Source: Actinomycetota bacterium
GTDB lineage: Bacteria > Actinomycetota > Acidimicrobiia > IMCC26256 > JACDBD01
Length of the DNA: 27,691 nucleotides
Direction of reading: 5' to 3'
Assembly (NCBI GenBank): GCA_013695115.1
Contig: JACDBD010000417.1
Location: 1 to 27,691, forward strand
Positions 17,338-24,871 of this stretch are shown piece after piece. A model generated the notes under the pieces. It saw only the letters and a program-made list of their open reading frames with translations. It was not told the origin of the DNA and made no database searches. Position numbers and translations under genes: made by a program. The first letter of the stretch is position 1; each line of letters begins with the position of its first letter.

Positions 17338-18306
17338 TCAAGTCCGCGCCGGCACCGGCAGCGCCTCGACCTCGGCGGTGAAGACGTCGGCGAGCAGCTC
17401 GACCTCGGCCGGCCCGAGGTCGGCGGTGTAGAGGAACGGCAGGCGTATCTGGGGCAGCGGCAGCCGCCGGGCAAGGCGGTCGGCCTGCTCCTGCTGGAGG
17501 GCATGGCGCTCGGCGCGGAAGGCGGCGGCGGCGGCCAGGTCGACGGCCTCCTGCGGTCGCACGAACACGTCGGCCACGCCGGCGTCGCGCTCGACCTCCT
17601 CGGCGCTCGGCGCCTTCTCGTCGAGCCCGGCGATCGCGGGCGCGCAACCGTTGATGACGACTGGCGCGAGCTTGATTCCCACGCGGTCCTCGAGGGTGTA
17701 CGCGGTGTCGACGAGCTCGTTGACCGGAGTCTCCTCCGGGATCGTGACCAGCATCACCTGGCAGCGGGCGGGATCGGCGAGCAGCTCGATCACCGCGTTG
17801 GCCTGGGCGTTGATCGGCCCGACCTTGACCGCGTCGAGGAGACCGCGCGGCGAGGTGAGGAAGGTCACCGCGTGGCCGGCGGCGGGTGCGTCCACGATGA
17901 TCAGGTCGAAGCGCGACTCGACGTCGATCGCCTTGACCTTGCCGAGGACGAGGATGTCCTTCATGCCGGGGACGGCGGTCGAAACCACGTCGAGCGCGCC
18001 CGACTTCACCAGGCGCTTCGAGATGCGCTTCAGCCCGTGGGTCTCGAGGTACTCGAGCAGCGCCTCGTCGGGCGTGAGCGTGCGAGCCGTCACGCCGGGC
18101 CGCAGCTCGGCTTCCTCGTAGGTGAGCGGCGGGCGTCCGAACGCCGTTGCCAGCCCCGATTTGCCCTCGACCTCCACGATCAGCACGCTCGTGCCCGCGC
18201 GAGCCGCCGCCGTGGCGAGGGCAGCGGTGACCGTCGTCTTTCCGACGCCACCTTTTCCCGCCACGATCACGACCCGAGAAGTGGAGCAGAAGCGCTCGAG
18301 CTCCAT
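17338..18306 (-). CDS. ArsA/Get3-like ATPase, Rv3679 (BagA)-type
   Basis: A 322-residue SIMIBI ATPase with the complete deviant Walker A VAGKGGVGKTT (15-25; signature K18 and P-loop K23). LIVEVEGKSGLATAFGRPPL, ALDVVSTAVPGMKDILVLGKV and LIIVDAPAAGHAVTFL follow the pattern of mycobacterial Rv3679. The start ATG 18306 opens the fold, and TAGCAT lies 8 bases upstream, so transcription may be leaderless. It precedes the Rv3680-type partner in the same order as in Mycobacterium. It is divergent from the NfeD-like gene, with only 25 bases between starts; in M. tuberculosis the pair is followed by whiB4, and here a whiB gene lies 1.5 kb away. One intact and one variant ATP site suggest an asymmetric complex. 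Confidence 0.85.
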   Translation of the reverse strand: MELERFCSTSRVVIVAGKGGVGKTTVTAALATAAARAGTSVLIVEVEGKSGLATAFGRPPLTYEEAELRPGVTARTLTPDEALLEYLETHGLKRISKRLVKSGALDVVSTAVPGMKDILVLGKVKAIDVESRFDLIIVDAPAAGHAVTFLTSPRGLLDAVKVGPINAQANAVIELLADPARCQVMLVTIPEETPVNELVDTAYTLEDRVGIKLAPVVINGCAPAIAGLDEKAPSAEEVERDAGVADVFVRPQEAVDLAAAAAFRAERHALQQEQADRLARRLPLPQIRLPFLYTADLGPAEVELLADVFTAEVEALPVPART

Positions 18307-18314
18307 CGCCGTTC

Positions 18315-18320
18315 ATGCTA
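18315..18320 (-). promoter_or_regulatory. Candidate -10 (TAGCAT) for leaderless ArsA/Get3-like gene
   Basis: On the minus strand TAGCAT ends 8 bases before ATG 18306. It lies in the 25-base gap shared with the divergent NfeD-like gene, whose own Shine-Dalgarno GGGAG is at 18322-18326. Confidence 0.4.
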
Positions 18321-18331
18321 CGGGAGCCCTC

Positions 18332-19699
18332 ATGCCGCGCCCGCCTCGGCGTTCCATCGCCCGCCGCCTCGCCGCTCTCGGTGCGCTTGGAGTGGCGGCC
18401 GCGCTCTCGTGGGTCGGGGGCGCACCCGCGGCGGCGGGAGAGCCGGCCGGAATCGACGTGGTGCAGGTGGAAGGGCTGCTCGACCCGCCCAACCTGTCGC
18501 TCGTGCGGAGCTCGGTGCGCGACGCCAACGAGCGCGGCTCGACCCTGCTCGTGCTCCAGATCGACTCGGCGGGCGCTGTCGACGTAGACGTCGACTCGGC
18601 GGCGCGCGCGATCCGCGAATCGGGCGTTCCGGTGGTCGCGTGGGTCGGGCCGTCGGGCTCCGATGCCAAGGGCGCGGCCACGCTGCTCGTCGAAGCCGCG
18701 CACATCGCGTCGGTCTCGTCGGGATCGGCGGTGGGCCCGGCGGTGCCGCTGCGGCTCGACCGGCCCGGCGAGCCGCCCGAAGCTCAGGTTGCCGACGACC
18801 TCGCCACGCTGGCGGAGGCGACCGACCGCGAGCCCGAGGGTGCCCGCCGCCTCGCCGATGAACGGCTCTCGGGTGAGCAGGCCCGGCGCGCCGGCGCGGT
18901 CAACGTCCTCGAGCCGACCCTGGGCGAGCTGATCGTCTCGCTCGACGGTCGCGTCGTCACCACCGCCGCCGGCGACCAGGAGCTGCAGACGGCCAAGGTC
19001 ATCGGGAAGGGCACCGACCGGCGGCGCCAACCGAACCAGGAGATCCGCTTCAACCGGCTGCCGCTCGACGCCCAGGTGCTCCACACGCTCACGAGCCCGT
19101 CGATCGCGTATCTGCTGTTCGTGGCTGGGCTCGCGCTGATGGTCTTCGAGTTCTACACCGCCGCCATCGGCCTCGCCGGCCTCACCGGCGCGGTCGCGCT
19201 CGTCGGCGCGTTCATCGGGTTCTCCCACCTGCCCGTCGAGTGGTGGGCGGTCGGCCTGCTGATGCTGGCGGTGTTCGGGTACGCGATCGACGTGCAGGCC
19301 GGGCGGACCGGAGTGTGGACCGTTATCGGCACAGGCGCGCTCGTCGCCGGCTCGCTCACGCTCTATGGCGGGTCATCCCGGCTCGACCCACCGTGGTGGG
19401 TGCTGGCGATCGTCATCGTCGGCACCGCGCTGTTCATGCTCGGCGCCATGCCGACGGTGATCCGCAGCCGGTTCTCGACTCCGACGGTCGGGCGGGAGGG
19501 GATGATCGGCGGGATGGGCGAGGCCGAGGTCGACGTGGCGCCCGAGGGCGTCGTCGTCATCGAGGGAGCGCGCTGGCGCGCCCGCACCAACCGGGCCACA
19601 CCCATCGAAGCCGGGGGCGCGGTGCGGGTGGTGGCGGTCGACGGGCTGGTCCTCGAGGTCGAGCCCGAGGAGGGTGGCGCCCGCGACTACCGCCACTAG
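18332..19699 (+). CDS. Long-form NfeD-like membrane protein with degenerate ClpP-like domain
   Basis: A 455-residue protein with a Sec signal peptide (basic start, hydrophobic RLAALGALGVAAALSWVGGA, probable cleavage after APAAA near residue 35). A ClpP/S49-like domain (about 40-215) is followed by about five TM segments (about 250-390) and a C-terminal NfeD OB-fold (GREGMIGGMGEAEVDVAPEG onward). In active long NfeD the nucleophile Ser lies in a S-A-G-T motif; the aligned stretch here is SDAKGAATLL, with Gly114 in its place. No lysine occurs where the catalytic Lys should lie (residues about 114-240), and IDTPGG has become IDSAGA. The domain keeps PVVAWVGPSG and ASVSSGSAVGPAVPL, so the fold is kept but proteolysis is unlikely. 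ATG 18332 has GGGAG 5 bases upstream. The usual SPFH/stomatin partner gene is absent. Confidence 0.82.
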   Translation: MPRPPRRSIARRLAALGALGVAAALSWVGGAPAAAGEPAGIDVVQVEGLLDPPNLSLVRSSVRDANERGSTLLVLQIDSAGAVDVDVDSAARAIRESGVPVVAWVGPSGSDAKGAATLLVEAAHIASVSSGSAVGPAVPLRLDRPGEPPEAQVADDLATLAEATDREPEGARRLADERLSGEQARRAGAVNVLEPTLGELIVSLDGRVVTTAAGDQELQTAKVIGKGTDRRRQPNQEIRFNRLPLDAQVLHTLTSPSIAYLLFVAGLALMVFEFYTAAIGLAGLTGAVALVGAFIGFSHLPVEWWAVGLLMLAVFGYAIDVQAGRTGVWTVIGTGALVAGSLTLYGGSSRLDPPWWVLAIVIVGTALFMLGAMPTVIRSRFSTPTVGREGMIGGMGEAEVDVAPEGVVVIEGARWRARTNRATPIEAGGAVRVVAVDGLVLEVEPEEGGARDYRH

Positions 19700-19724
19700 C
19701 GCCCTGATTCGCCGATTTCAACCC

Positions 19725-19751
19725 TTGTCGATTCGGGAGGTCCGGTATACG
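19725..19751 (+). promoter_or_regulatory. Candidate whiB promoter (TTGTCG / TATACG)
   Basis: TTGTCG (19725-19730) and TATACG (19746-19751) are 15 bases apart, in the 90-base gap between the NfeD-like gene and whiB. The -10 is good, the spacer short. The predicted leader is about 32 bases and includes a strong Shine-Dalgarno. Confidence 0.45.
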
Positions 19752-19789
19752 TTCGCCCCGAGGGGCGCGCGGAGGACGAGGGGGGATCC

Positions 19790-20056
19790 GTGGCCGTCCG
19801 GATGGTCCAGGACAGGACGTGGCAGTTGCAGGCGGCCTGTCGCGGGCCGGAGTCGGCCCTCTTCTTCCCGCCCACCTACGCCGAGCGGAAGGACGAGCGC
19901 GACGCCCGCGAAGGCCATGCCAAGTCGATCTGCGCGCTGTGCCCGGTCCGGAGCGAGTGTCTCGACTACGCGGTCGGCGTCGGCGAGCAACACGGCATCT
20001 GGGGCGGCCTCACCGAAGCCGAGCGCCGACTCCTCGTCACGCCCGCGCCGACCTGA
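19790..20056 (+). CDS. WhiB-family Fe-S transcriptional regulator
   Basis: An 88-residue WhiB-like protein, a family confined to actinobacteria and their phages. The four Fe-S cysteines are C17 (AACRG), C48 and C51 (ICALCPV) and C57 (SECLDYA), in the standard C-x2-C-x5-C arrangement, followed by the GIWGG turn (69-73) and a short basic end, LTEAERRLL. Such proteins hold a redox- or NO-sensitive [4Fe-4S] cluster and act on the primary sigma factor. GTG 19790 has GAGGGGGGA upstream at good distance, and a promoter is seen at 19725-19751. The Get3-like pair lies 1.5 kb to the left, recalling the mycobacterial Rv3679-Rv3680-whiB4 neighbourhood, though this protein's sequence does not look WhiB4-like. 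It converges on selB with 18 bases between. Confidence 0.93.
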   Translation: MAVRMVQDRTWQLQAACRGPESALFFPPTYAERKDERDAREGHAKSICALCPVRSECLDYAVGVGEQHGIWGGLTEAERRLLVTPAPT

Positions 20057-20074
20057 GCCCCGCCCGCCTGAGCG

Positions 20075-21874
20075 TCAGCCCCGCAGCGTTGCCGCGCCCG
20101 GGATCCGCTCGTCGCCGCGGCGCCTCGTCACGCCTTCAGCGTCGAGGCGGTTGAGGATCGGCAGGACGAATTTGCGGGTGGAGCCGAGCAGGTCGCGCGC
20201 GTCGGCCACCGTCAACGACCCCCGCTCCCGCAGCGCGTCCTGAACCCGCGCCCGCGCGTCGTCGAGCGCGGCGGCCGCGAACACGATTCCGTCCAGGTCG
20301 ACGAGCGCGCCTTCGCGCACCAGCGTGCGCACGAGACCGCCATCGGCGTCGAGCGTCGCGGGATCGGGAGGCGCGAACGGCTCGGCCTCGAGCCGGGCGA
20401 TGAGTGCCTGCGCCTCGGGCGAGTCGGCGACCCGACCACGGTGGGACGCCAGCCGGACCACGCCCCGTTCCACCACCAGCCCGTCGCCGCTGGTGATTGC
20501 GGCGCGCAGCCGGGCGGGATCGACTCGGACGGCGGTTGCGAGCGTCTGCACCTCGACGCCAGGTTCGAGCGGGTGGTCGCGATGGTGGGTCTCGACGCGC
20601 TCGGCGACCAGCTCTCTCACGCGCGCCAGCTCGGGCGTGGCCACCAGCCAGCGCTCGACGCGGACCGCGTCGCCCGCCGCCTCGAGATCGTCGGCCAGCG
20701 CCGTCACCTCTCCCGGTCCTGCTCCCGCCAGGGGCCCCAGCGCCTCCACCTCCAGCCACCGGTGTGCCGCGAGCAGGCGCGGACCCGGGGGCAGGGACAG
20801 GCGCGCCGGCGCGTCGCGGGCCTTGTCCTCCGGAGCGACGTCGAGGACCTCGGCGCCGCCGATGGTCCGGCGCCGGCCGGAGTCGCGGAGGACGAGGTGG
20901 TCGCCCGGCGCCAGCGGGGCGGACCGTTCCAGCCGTAGCCGGGCGAAGCGTCGCTCCCCGTCGAGTACCCGGAGCCGTCCCTCGTACTCGCCCGACCCGA
21001 CGTAGCACTGCACCCGCGCCCGCTTGGGGAAGTCCTTCCCGCCCATGGCCCGCAGCGCGACGTCGAAGACACTGGTCTGCACCCATTGGCCGGTCTTGAT
21101 CACTCCGTCGCCGCGGGCGATCTGGTCGTAGTCGATGCCGGCGAGGTTGAGGGCGACGCGGGTACCGGGGCCGACGGTCTCGACCTGGCGGTGCGCGGTC
21201 TCGATGGCGCGGATCCGGCCGCGGCGGGCGCGCGGCCCGATCTGCACCTCTTCGTCGACGCGCAGGCTGCCACCCGTCAGCGTGCCGGTCACGACCGTCC
21301 CCGCGCCCTTCGCCGCGAACACCCGATCGACCCACAGTCGCGGCCGGCCGCGGTCGGCGGGCGCGGGCGCGCCTGCGAGCGCGGCGTCGAGGGCGCGGCG
21401 CAGGTCGTCCAGTCCCCGGCCCGAGACCGAGTCGCACACGACCACGGTGGCGTGCTCGAGCGACGAGCCCGCGAGGTGGTCGTCGAGCTCGAGTCGGGCG
21501 AGCTCGACGGTTTCGTCGTCGACGGCGTCGGCCTTCGTGAGCGCGACCAGGCCGTGGCGCACGCCGAGCAGTTCGACGATGCGTAGGTGCTCCTCGCTCT
21601 GGGGCATCCAGCCCTCGTTGGCCGCGACCACGAGGAGCACGACGTCGACCGCTCCGACACCCGCGAGCATGTTCTTGATGAACCGGACGTGCCCGGGGAC
21701 GTCGACGAAGCCGATCTCCTGGCCCGACGGGAGCGTGGCGAACGCGAACCCGAGATCGATTGTCAGGCCCCGCTCCTTCTCCTCCGGGAAGCGGTCGGGG
21801 TCGGTGCCGGTCAACGCCCGCACCAGTGACGACTTGCCGTGGTCGACGTGTCCCGCGGTGGCTACGACGCGCAT
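20075..21874 (-). CDS. selB: Selenocysteine-specific elongation factor SelB
   Basis: GTPase that brings Sec-tRNA(Sec) to the ribosome at UGA codons by recognising SECIS mRNA. The 599-residue protein has an EF-Tu-like G domain: GHVDHGKSSL (8-17), switch region EEKERGLTIDLGFA, DVPGHVRFIKNM and LTKADAV. Domains II and III (GAGTVVTGTLTGGSL; GPGTRVALNLAGID) and a C-terminal run of winged helices (about 400-599, ending LGSTRKFVLPILNRLDAEGV) give full SelB length. ATG 21874 starts exactly at MRVVATAGHVDHGK and overlaps the selA stop by 13 bases, indicating translational coupling. The gene for tRNA-Sec, selD and any selenoprotein are not seen in this window. Confidence 0.95.
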   Translation of the reverse strand: MRVVATAGHVDHGKSSLVRALTGTDPDRFPEEKERGLTIDLGFAFATLPSGQEIGFVDVPGHVRFIKNMLAGVGAVDVVLLVVAANEGWMPQSEEHLRIVELLGVRHGLVALTKADAVDDETVELARLELDDHLAGSSLEHATVVVCDSVSGRGLDDLRRALDAALAGAPAPADRGRPRLWVDRVFAAKGAGTVVTGTLTGGSLRVDEEVQIGPRARRGRIRAIETAHRQVETVGPGTRVALNLAGIDYDQIARGDGVIKTGQWVQTSVFDVALRAMGGKDFPKRARVQCYVGSGEYEGRLRVLDGERRFARLRLERSAPLAPGDHLVLRDSGRRRTIGGAEVLDVAPEDKARDAPARLSLPPGPRLLAAHRWLEVEALGPLAGAGPGEVTALADDLEAAGDAVRVERWLVATPELARVRELVAERVETHHRDHPLEPGVEVQTLATAVRVDPARLRAAITSGDGLVVERGVVRLASHRGRVADSPEAQALIARLEAEPFAPPDPATLDADGGLVRTLVREGALVDLDGIVFAAAALDDARARVQDALRERGSLTVADARDLLGSTRKFVLPILNRLDAEGVTRRRGDERIPGAATLRG

Positions 21875-23196
21875 GCGGTCCGGAGCGCCTCCGCCAGATT
21901 GGTGTCGTCCAGCGGATCGATCGTGCGCAGGTCGCACACCACCGTGTCGTCTTCCAGGCGCGCGACCACGCCGTGCTCGCGCAGGCGGGCGAGGAGGCGC
22001 TCACCGCTGGGACCCGGCGCGTCCACCCCGACTCCGGCCGACGGGATCGTCAGGCCCGGCAAGGCTCCACCCCCGGCCACCGCCTCGGTGTCGACGACCT
22101 TGCCCCCGGGGACGCCGGCCGCGATGACCTCGGCTCGAGCGCTCAGGTCGTCGACCGAACCGGTCGCCATGCGCCAGAGCGGGATCCCGGTGGCGTCGCC
22201 GGAGAGGTAGGAGAAGGCGACGGCCTGGAGGGCGGCGAGAGTCATCTTGTCGGCCCGGGTTGCCCGCGCCAGCGGGTGTCGGGCCACCGACCCGATCAGG
22301 TCGGCGCGACCCGCGAGGATGCCGGCCTGCGGTCCACCGAGGAGCTTGTCGCCCGAGAACGTGACCAGCGCCGCGCCCGCCTCGACGGCCTGGCGCACCC
22401 CGGGCTCGTCGCGCAGCCAGGACGGCCGGCGTGGGAGCCACGGGGTCGACTCGTCGAGCAGGCCCGACCCCGCGTCGACGATCACCGGCGGCCCGAGGGT
22501 GACGAGCTCGCTCACCGGGGTGGTCTCGACGAAGCCGACCATGCGGTAGTTGGACGCGTGGACCTTGAGGACGAGCGCGGTCTCGGGACCGATCGCCTCG
22601 ACGTAGTCGGCGCGTCGGGTCCGGTTCGTCGTCCCGACCTCGACGAGCCGGCAGCCCGACTCGGCCATGATCTCGGGCACCCGGAAGCCGCCGCCGATCT
22701 CGACCAGCTCGCCGCGCGAGACGACGACCTCCCTCCCGCGCGCGAGCGCCGCCAACGCCAGCAGCACCGCGGCGGCGTTGTTGTTGACGACCAGGCCGGC
22801 CTCGGCGCCGCACGCCTGCGCCAGCAGCGCACCGGCGTGCTCGTGGCGCGATCCCCGCTCGCCGGTGTCGAGGCGGTACTCGAGATTGGAGTAGCCCGCC
22901 GCTACCTGGCGCGCGGCGTCGAGCGCGTCGTCGGCGACGGGAGCCCGCCCGAGGTTGGTGTGGATGAGCACACCGGTGGCGTTGAGCACGGGACGGAGCA
23001 GCGCTGCGCCGATCGCCGCCGCCCGCTGTTTCGCGTCGCCGATCACGTCGTCCGGGTCGACCGGGTCTCCTCGCTCGGCCTGCGCCCGGGCGGCAGCGAC
23101 GGCCTCGCGCGCACACGCGGCCAGGATCTCGTGCGGGAGGCCGTCGAGCTCCTGGATCACCCGCTCCACCGAGGGCAGCGTCCGGCGCGCATCCAC
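21862..23196 (-). CDS. selA: L-seryl-tRNA(Sec) selenium transferase SelA
   Basis: PLP enzyme converting Ser-tRNA(Sec) to Sec-tRNA(Sec) with selenophosphate. The 444-residue protein has the SelA N-terminal domain (LPSVERVIQEL), VLNATGVLIHTNLGRAPV, SNLEYRLDTGERGSR, LVVNNNAAAVLLAL, RGELVEIGGGFRVPEIM and the PLP lysine K284 in TFSGDKLLGGPQAG. All look intact. The GTG at 23196 lies only 6 bases from a TATTCT -10 on its strand, so the message is probably leaderless. selB overlaps its end, giving a two-gene selAB operon. It is divergent from the Nudix/MBL operon, sharing a 66-base gap. Confidence 0.95.
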   Translation of the reverse strand: MDARRTLPSVERVIQELDGLPHEILAACAREAVAAARAQAERGDPVDPDDVIGDAKQRAAAIGAALLRPVLNATGVLIHTNLGRAPVADDALDAARQVAAGYSNLEYRLDTGERGSRHEHAGALLAQACGAEAGLVVNNNAAAVLLALAALARGREVVVSRGELVEIGGGFRVPEIMAESGCRLVEVGTTNRTRRADYVEAIGPETALVLKVHASNYRMVGFVETTPVSELVTLGPPVIVDAGSGLLDESTPWLPRRPSWLRDEPGVRQAVEAGAALVTFSGDKLLGGPQAGILAGRADLIGSVARHPLARATRADKMTLAALQAVAFSYLSGDATGIPLWRMATGSVDDLSARAEVIAAGVPGGKVVDTEAVAGGGALPGLTIPSAGVGVDAPGPSGERLLARLREHGVVARLEDDTVVCDLRTIDPLDDTNLAEALRTACAS

Positions 23197-23201
23197 CCTC
23201 G

Positions 23202-23208
23202 TAGAATA
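23202..23208. promoter_or_regulatory. Symmetric TANNNTA element, candidate -10 for both selA and the Nudix operon
   Basis: TAGAATA reads as -10 TAGAAT on + (23202-23207) and TATTCT on - (23208-23203). On the minus strand it ends 6 bases before the selA GTG (23196). On + it ends 8 bases before GTG 23216, which opens a 16-codon leader frame. It is the only AT-rich spot in the gap. No good -35 is seen either way. Confidence 0.5.
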
Positions 23209-23215
23209 AGGAGTC

Positions 23216-23266
23216 GTGCCACCTTCCCGAGGCCCCGCCGCTCGTAGTCCCGTTTCCGAGCGGTGA
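23216..23266 (+). CDS. Possible 16-residue leader peptide before Nudix gene
   Basis: GTG 23216 opens a frame VPPSRGPAARSPVSER ending at TGA 23264-23266. That stop overlaps the Nudix start GTG 23263 as GTGA, a classic coupling arrangement. The start lies where transcription from TAGAAT (23202-23207) would begin, so it could be read as a leaderless start. AAGGAG at 23208-23213 is too close to act as its Shine-Dalgarno. No similarity is recognised and it may be chance. Confidence 0.25.
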   Translation: MPPSRGPAARSPVSER

Positions 23267-24036
23267 CGATCCGCGAGGCGGCGACGGTGATGCTGGTTCG
23301 CGACGACCCCGATCTCGAGGTCTTCATGCTGCGGCGCAACCTCGATTCCGAGTTTGTCGCCGGCGCGTACGTCTTCCCCGGAGGCGCGGTCGATGACGAC
23401 GACCGCGATCCCGCGCTACTGGCCCGCGTGCACGGTCGGAGCGACGCCGAGGCCAGCGAGCTGCTCGGGCTGCCCGGCGGCGGGCTGGGGTTCTGGGTGG
23501 CGGCGATCCGCGAGTCTTTCGAGGAGGCGGGCGTCGTGCTCGCCCGCTGGGCCGACGACGGTGAGCTCGTCGGCTTCGACGACCCCGCCACCGCGGCCCG
23601 GTTCGAGCAGGCACGGCTGGCGATCGGCCGGGGCGAGCGCCCGTTCCTCGACTTCGTGTTGAGCGAGGACCTGCTCCTCGACGCCGGCGCCCTCCATCTC
23701 TTCTCCCACTGGATCACACCGCCGGGGGCACCCCGCCGCTACGACACCTGGTTCTTCGTCGCCGAGGCGCCCGAAGGTCACGCCTACCTCCACGACGACA
23801 CCGAGACGGTCGAGTCAGCGTGGGTCCGTCCCGCCGACGCGCTCGAGCAGGCGAAGCGGGGCGAGATCGAGCTGATCTTCCCCACGATGCGGAGCCTGGT
23901 GACGATGGGTGAGTTCGAGCGCGCGGACGCGTTCGTCGACGCCGTCCGAGGCGCGACCGCCGGCCCTCAGCCGCGCTTCGTCGCCGACCACAACGGCGCC
24001 CGGGTATTGCTGCCCGGCGAAGAGGGGGTGGCCTGA
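23263..24036 (+). CDS. Nudix hydrolase with split Nudix box (NUDT19-like)
   Basis: A 257-residue Nudix-fold protein, likely hydrolysing a nucleoside-diphosphate-linked substrate; NUDT19-type relatives act on CoA esters. The N-terminus REAATVMLVRDDPDLEVFML and VAGAYVFPGGAVDDDDRDP hold the first Gly of the Nudix box. The catalytic half RESFEEAGV (R83, E84, E87, E88) comes about 42 residues later, whereas the normal gap is 13. Such an insertion within the box is known in NUDT19/RP2. C-terminal TWFFVAEAP and ELIFPTMRSLVTM are also typical. GTG 23263 is the only possible start, since the same frame has a stop at 23245. Its stop shares one base with the MBL start (TGATG), so the two are coupled. 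Confidence 0.82.
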   Translation: MTIREAATVMLVRDDPDLEVFMLRRNLDSEFVAGAYVFPGGAVDDDDRDPALLARVHGRSDAEASELLGLPGGGLGFWVAAIRESFEEAGVVLARWADDGELVGFDDPATAARFEQARLAIGRGERPFLDFVLSEDLLLDAGALHLFSHWITPPGAPRRYDTWFFVAEAPEGHAYLHDDTETVESAWVRPADALEQAKRGEIELIFPTMRSLVTMGEFERADAFVDAVRGATAGPQPRFVADHNGARVLLPGEEGVA

Positions 24037-24860
24037 TGCCTGACATGACGCCGGGCGTGCCCAGCGCGCTCTCGCCGCTCGTGCGACGGATCGTCGCTCC
24101 CAACCCCAGCTTCATGACCGGGCCCGGGACCAACACCTACCTCGTCGGCATCGACGAGGTCGCGGTCATCGACCCCGGCCCCGACGACAAGAAGCACATC
24201 GATGCCATCGTCGGCGCGTCGATGAAGGAGCGGGTCCGGTGGGTCATCCTCACCCACACCCATCCCGACCACGCGCCGGGCACGGCCCGACTGGTGAAAG
24301 CGACCGGCGCCGAGGTACTGGCGTTCGCGAAGCGCGACCCCGTGGTGACTCCCGACCGCGCCATCGGCGACGGCGCCGTCATCGACGGGACCGAGTGGGG
24401 CCTCGAGGCCATCCACACCCCGGGGCACGCGCCCAACCACCTGTGCTTCTTTCTCGAGGAGGAGCGGGTGCTGTTCACCGGCGACCACATCCTCAACGGC
24501 ACCACGACGGTGGTGTCGCCCAAGGCCGGCGGCGGCATGATCGACTACATGAAGTCGCTGGAGCGGCTGCGGAAGCTGCGCACCCTCCGCATCTGCCCGG
24601 GTCACGGCGACGTGATCGAGGAGCCCCGGGCGAAGATCGACGAGTACATCGCCCACCGCAAGATGCGCGAGCGGCAGATCCTCAAGGTGCTCAAGGACGG
24701 CCCGGTGAAGATCCCCGACATCGTGGGCAAGCTCTACACTGACACCCCCGACGAGCTCCTTGAGATGGCCGGGCATCAGGTGCACGCGCATCTGCTCAAG
24801 CTGCGCACCGAAGGCAAGGTCGAAGGCGGCTCGGTGAAATCCGTTTGGAAGCTGGTCTGA
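24036..24860 (+). CDS. MBL-fold metallohydrolase (LACTB2-like)
   Basis: A 274-residue metallo-beta-lactamase-fold hydrolase. Metal ligands are visible in LTHTHPDHAPG (H74, H76, D78, H79), TPGHAPNH (H131), FTGDHIL (D150) and ICPGHGD (H190). The opening PNPSFMTGPGTNTYLVG and the C-terminal winged-helix-like domain (about 205-274) match the LACTB2 group, whose animal member is an endoribonuclease; glyoxalase II or other thioesterase roles remain possible. It overlaps the preceding Nudix gene by one base, and a GNAT gene follows, so the three may form one operon. Active-site residues are complete. Confidence 0.87.
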   Translation: MPDMTPGVPSALSPLVRRIVAPNPSFMTGPGTNTYLVGIDEVAVIDPGPDDKKHIDAIVGASMKERVRWVILTHTHPDHAPGTARLVKATGAEVLAFAKRDPVVTPDRAIGDGAVIDGTEWGLEAIHTPGHAPNHLCFFLEEERVLFTGDHILNGTTTVVSPKAGGGMIDYMKSLERLRKLRTLRICPGHGDVIEEPRAKIDEYIAHRKMRERQILKVLKDGPVKIPDIVGKLYTDTPDELLEMAGHQVHAHLLKLRTEGKVEGGSVKSVWKLV

Positions 24861-24871
24861 TCCTGGCCACG

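Noticed and set aside
16083..18306. Arsenite pump ATPase (arsA) of an ars operon
   Set aside because: No arsB, arsC, arsD or arsR neighbours and no obvious metalloid-binding cysteine set; motifs fit the mycobacterial Get3-like pair.
17249..19228. Long minus-strand frame spanning the Get3-like and NfeD genes
   Set aside because: It is a shadow of well-supported genes in other frames.
20136..22004. Long minus-strand frame in another phase over selB
   Set aside because: SelB motifs are all in the other frame; this one is Arg-rich noise.
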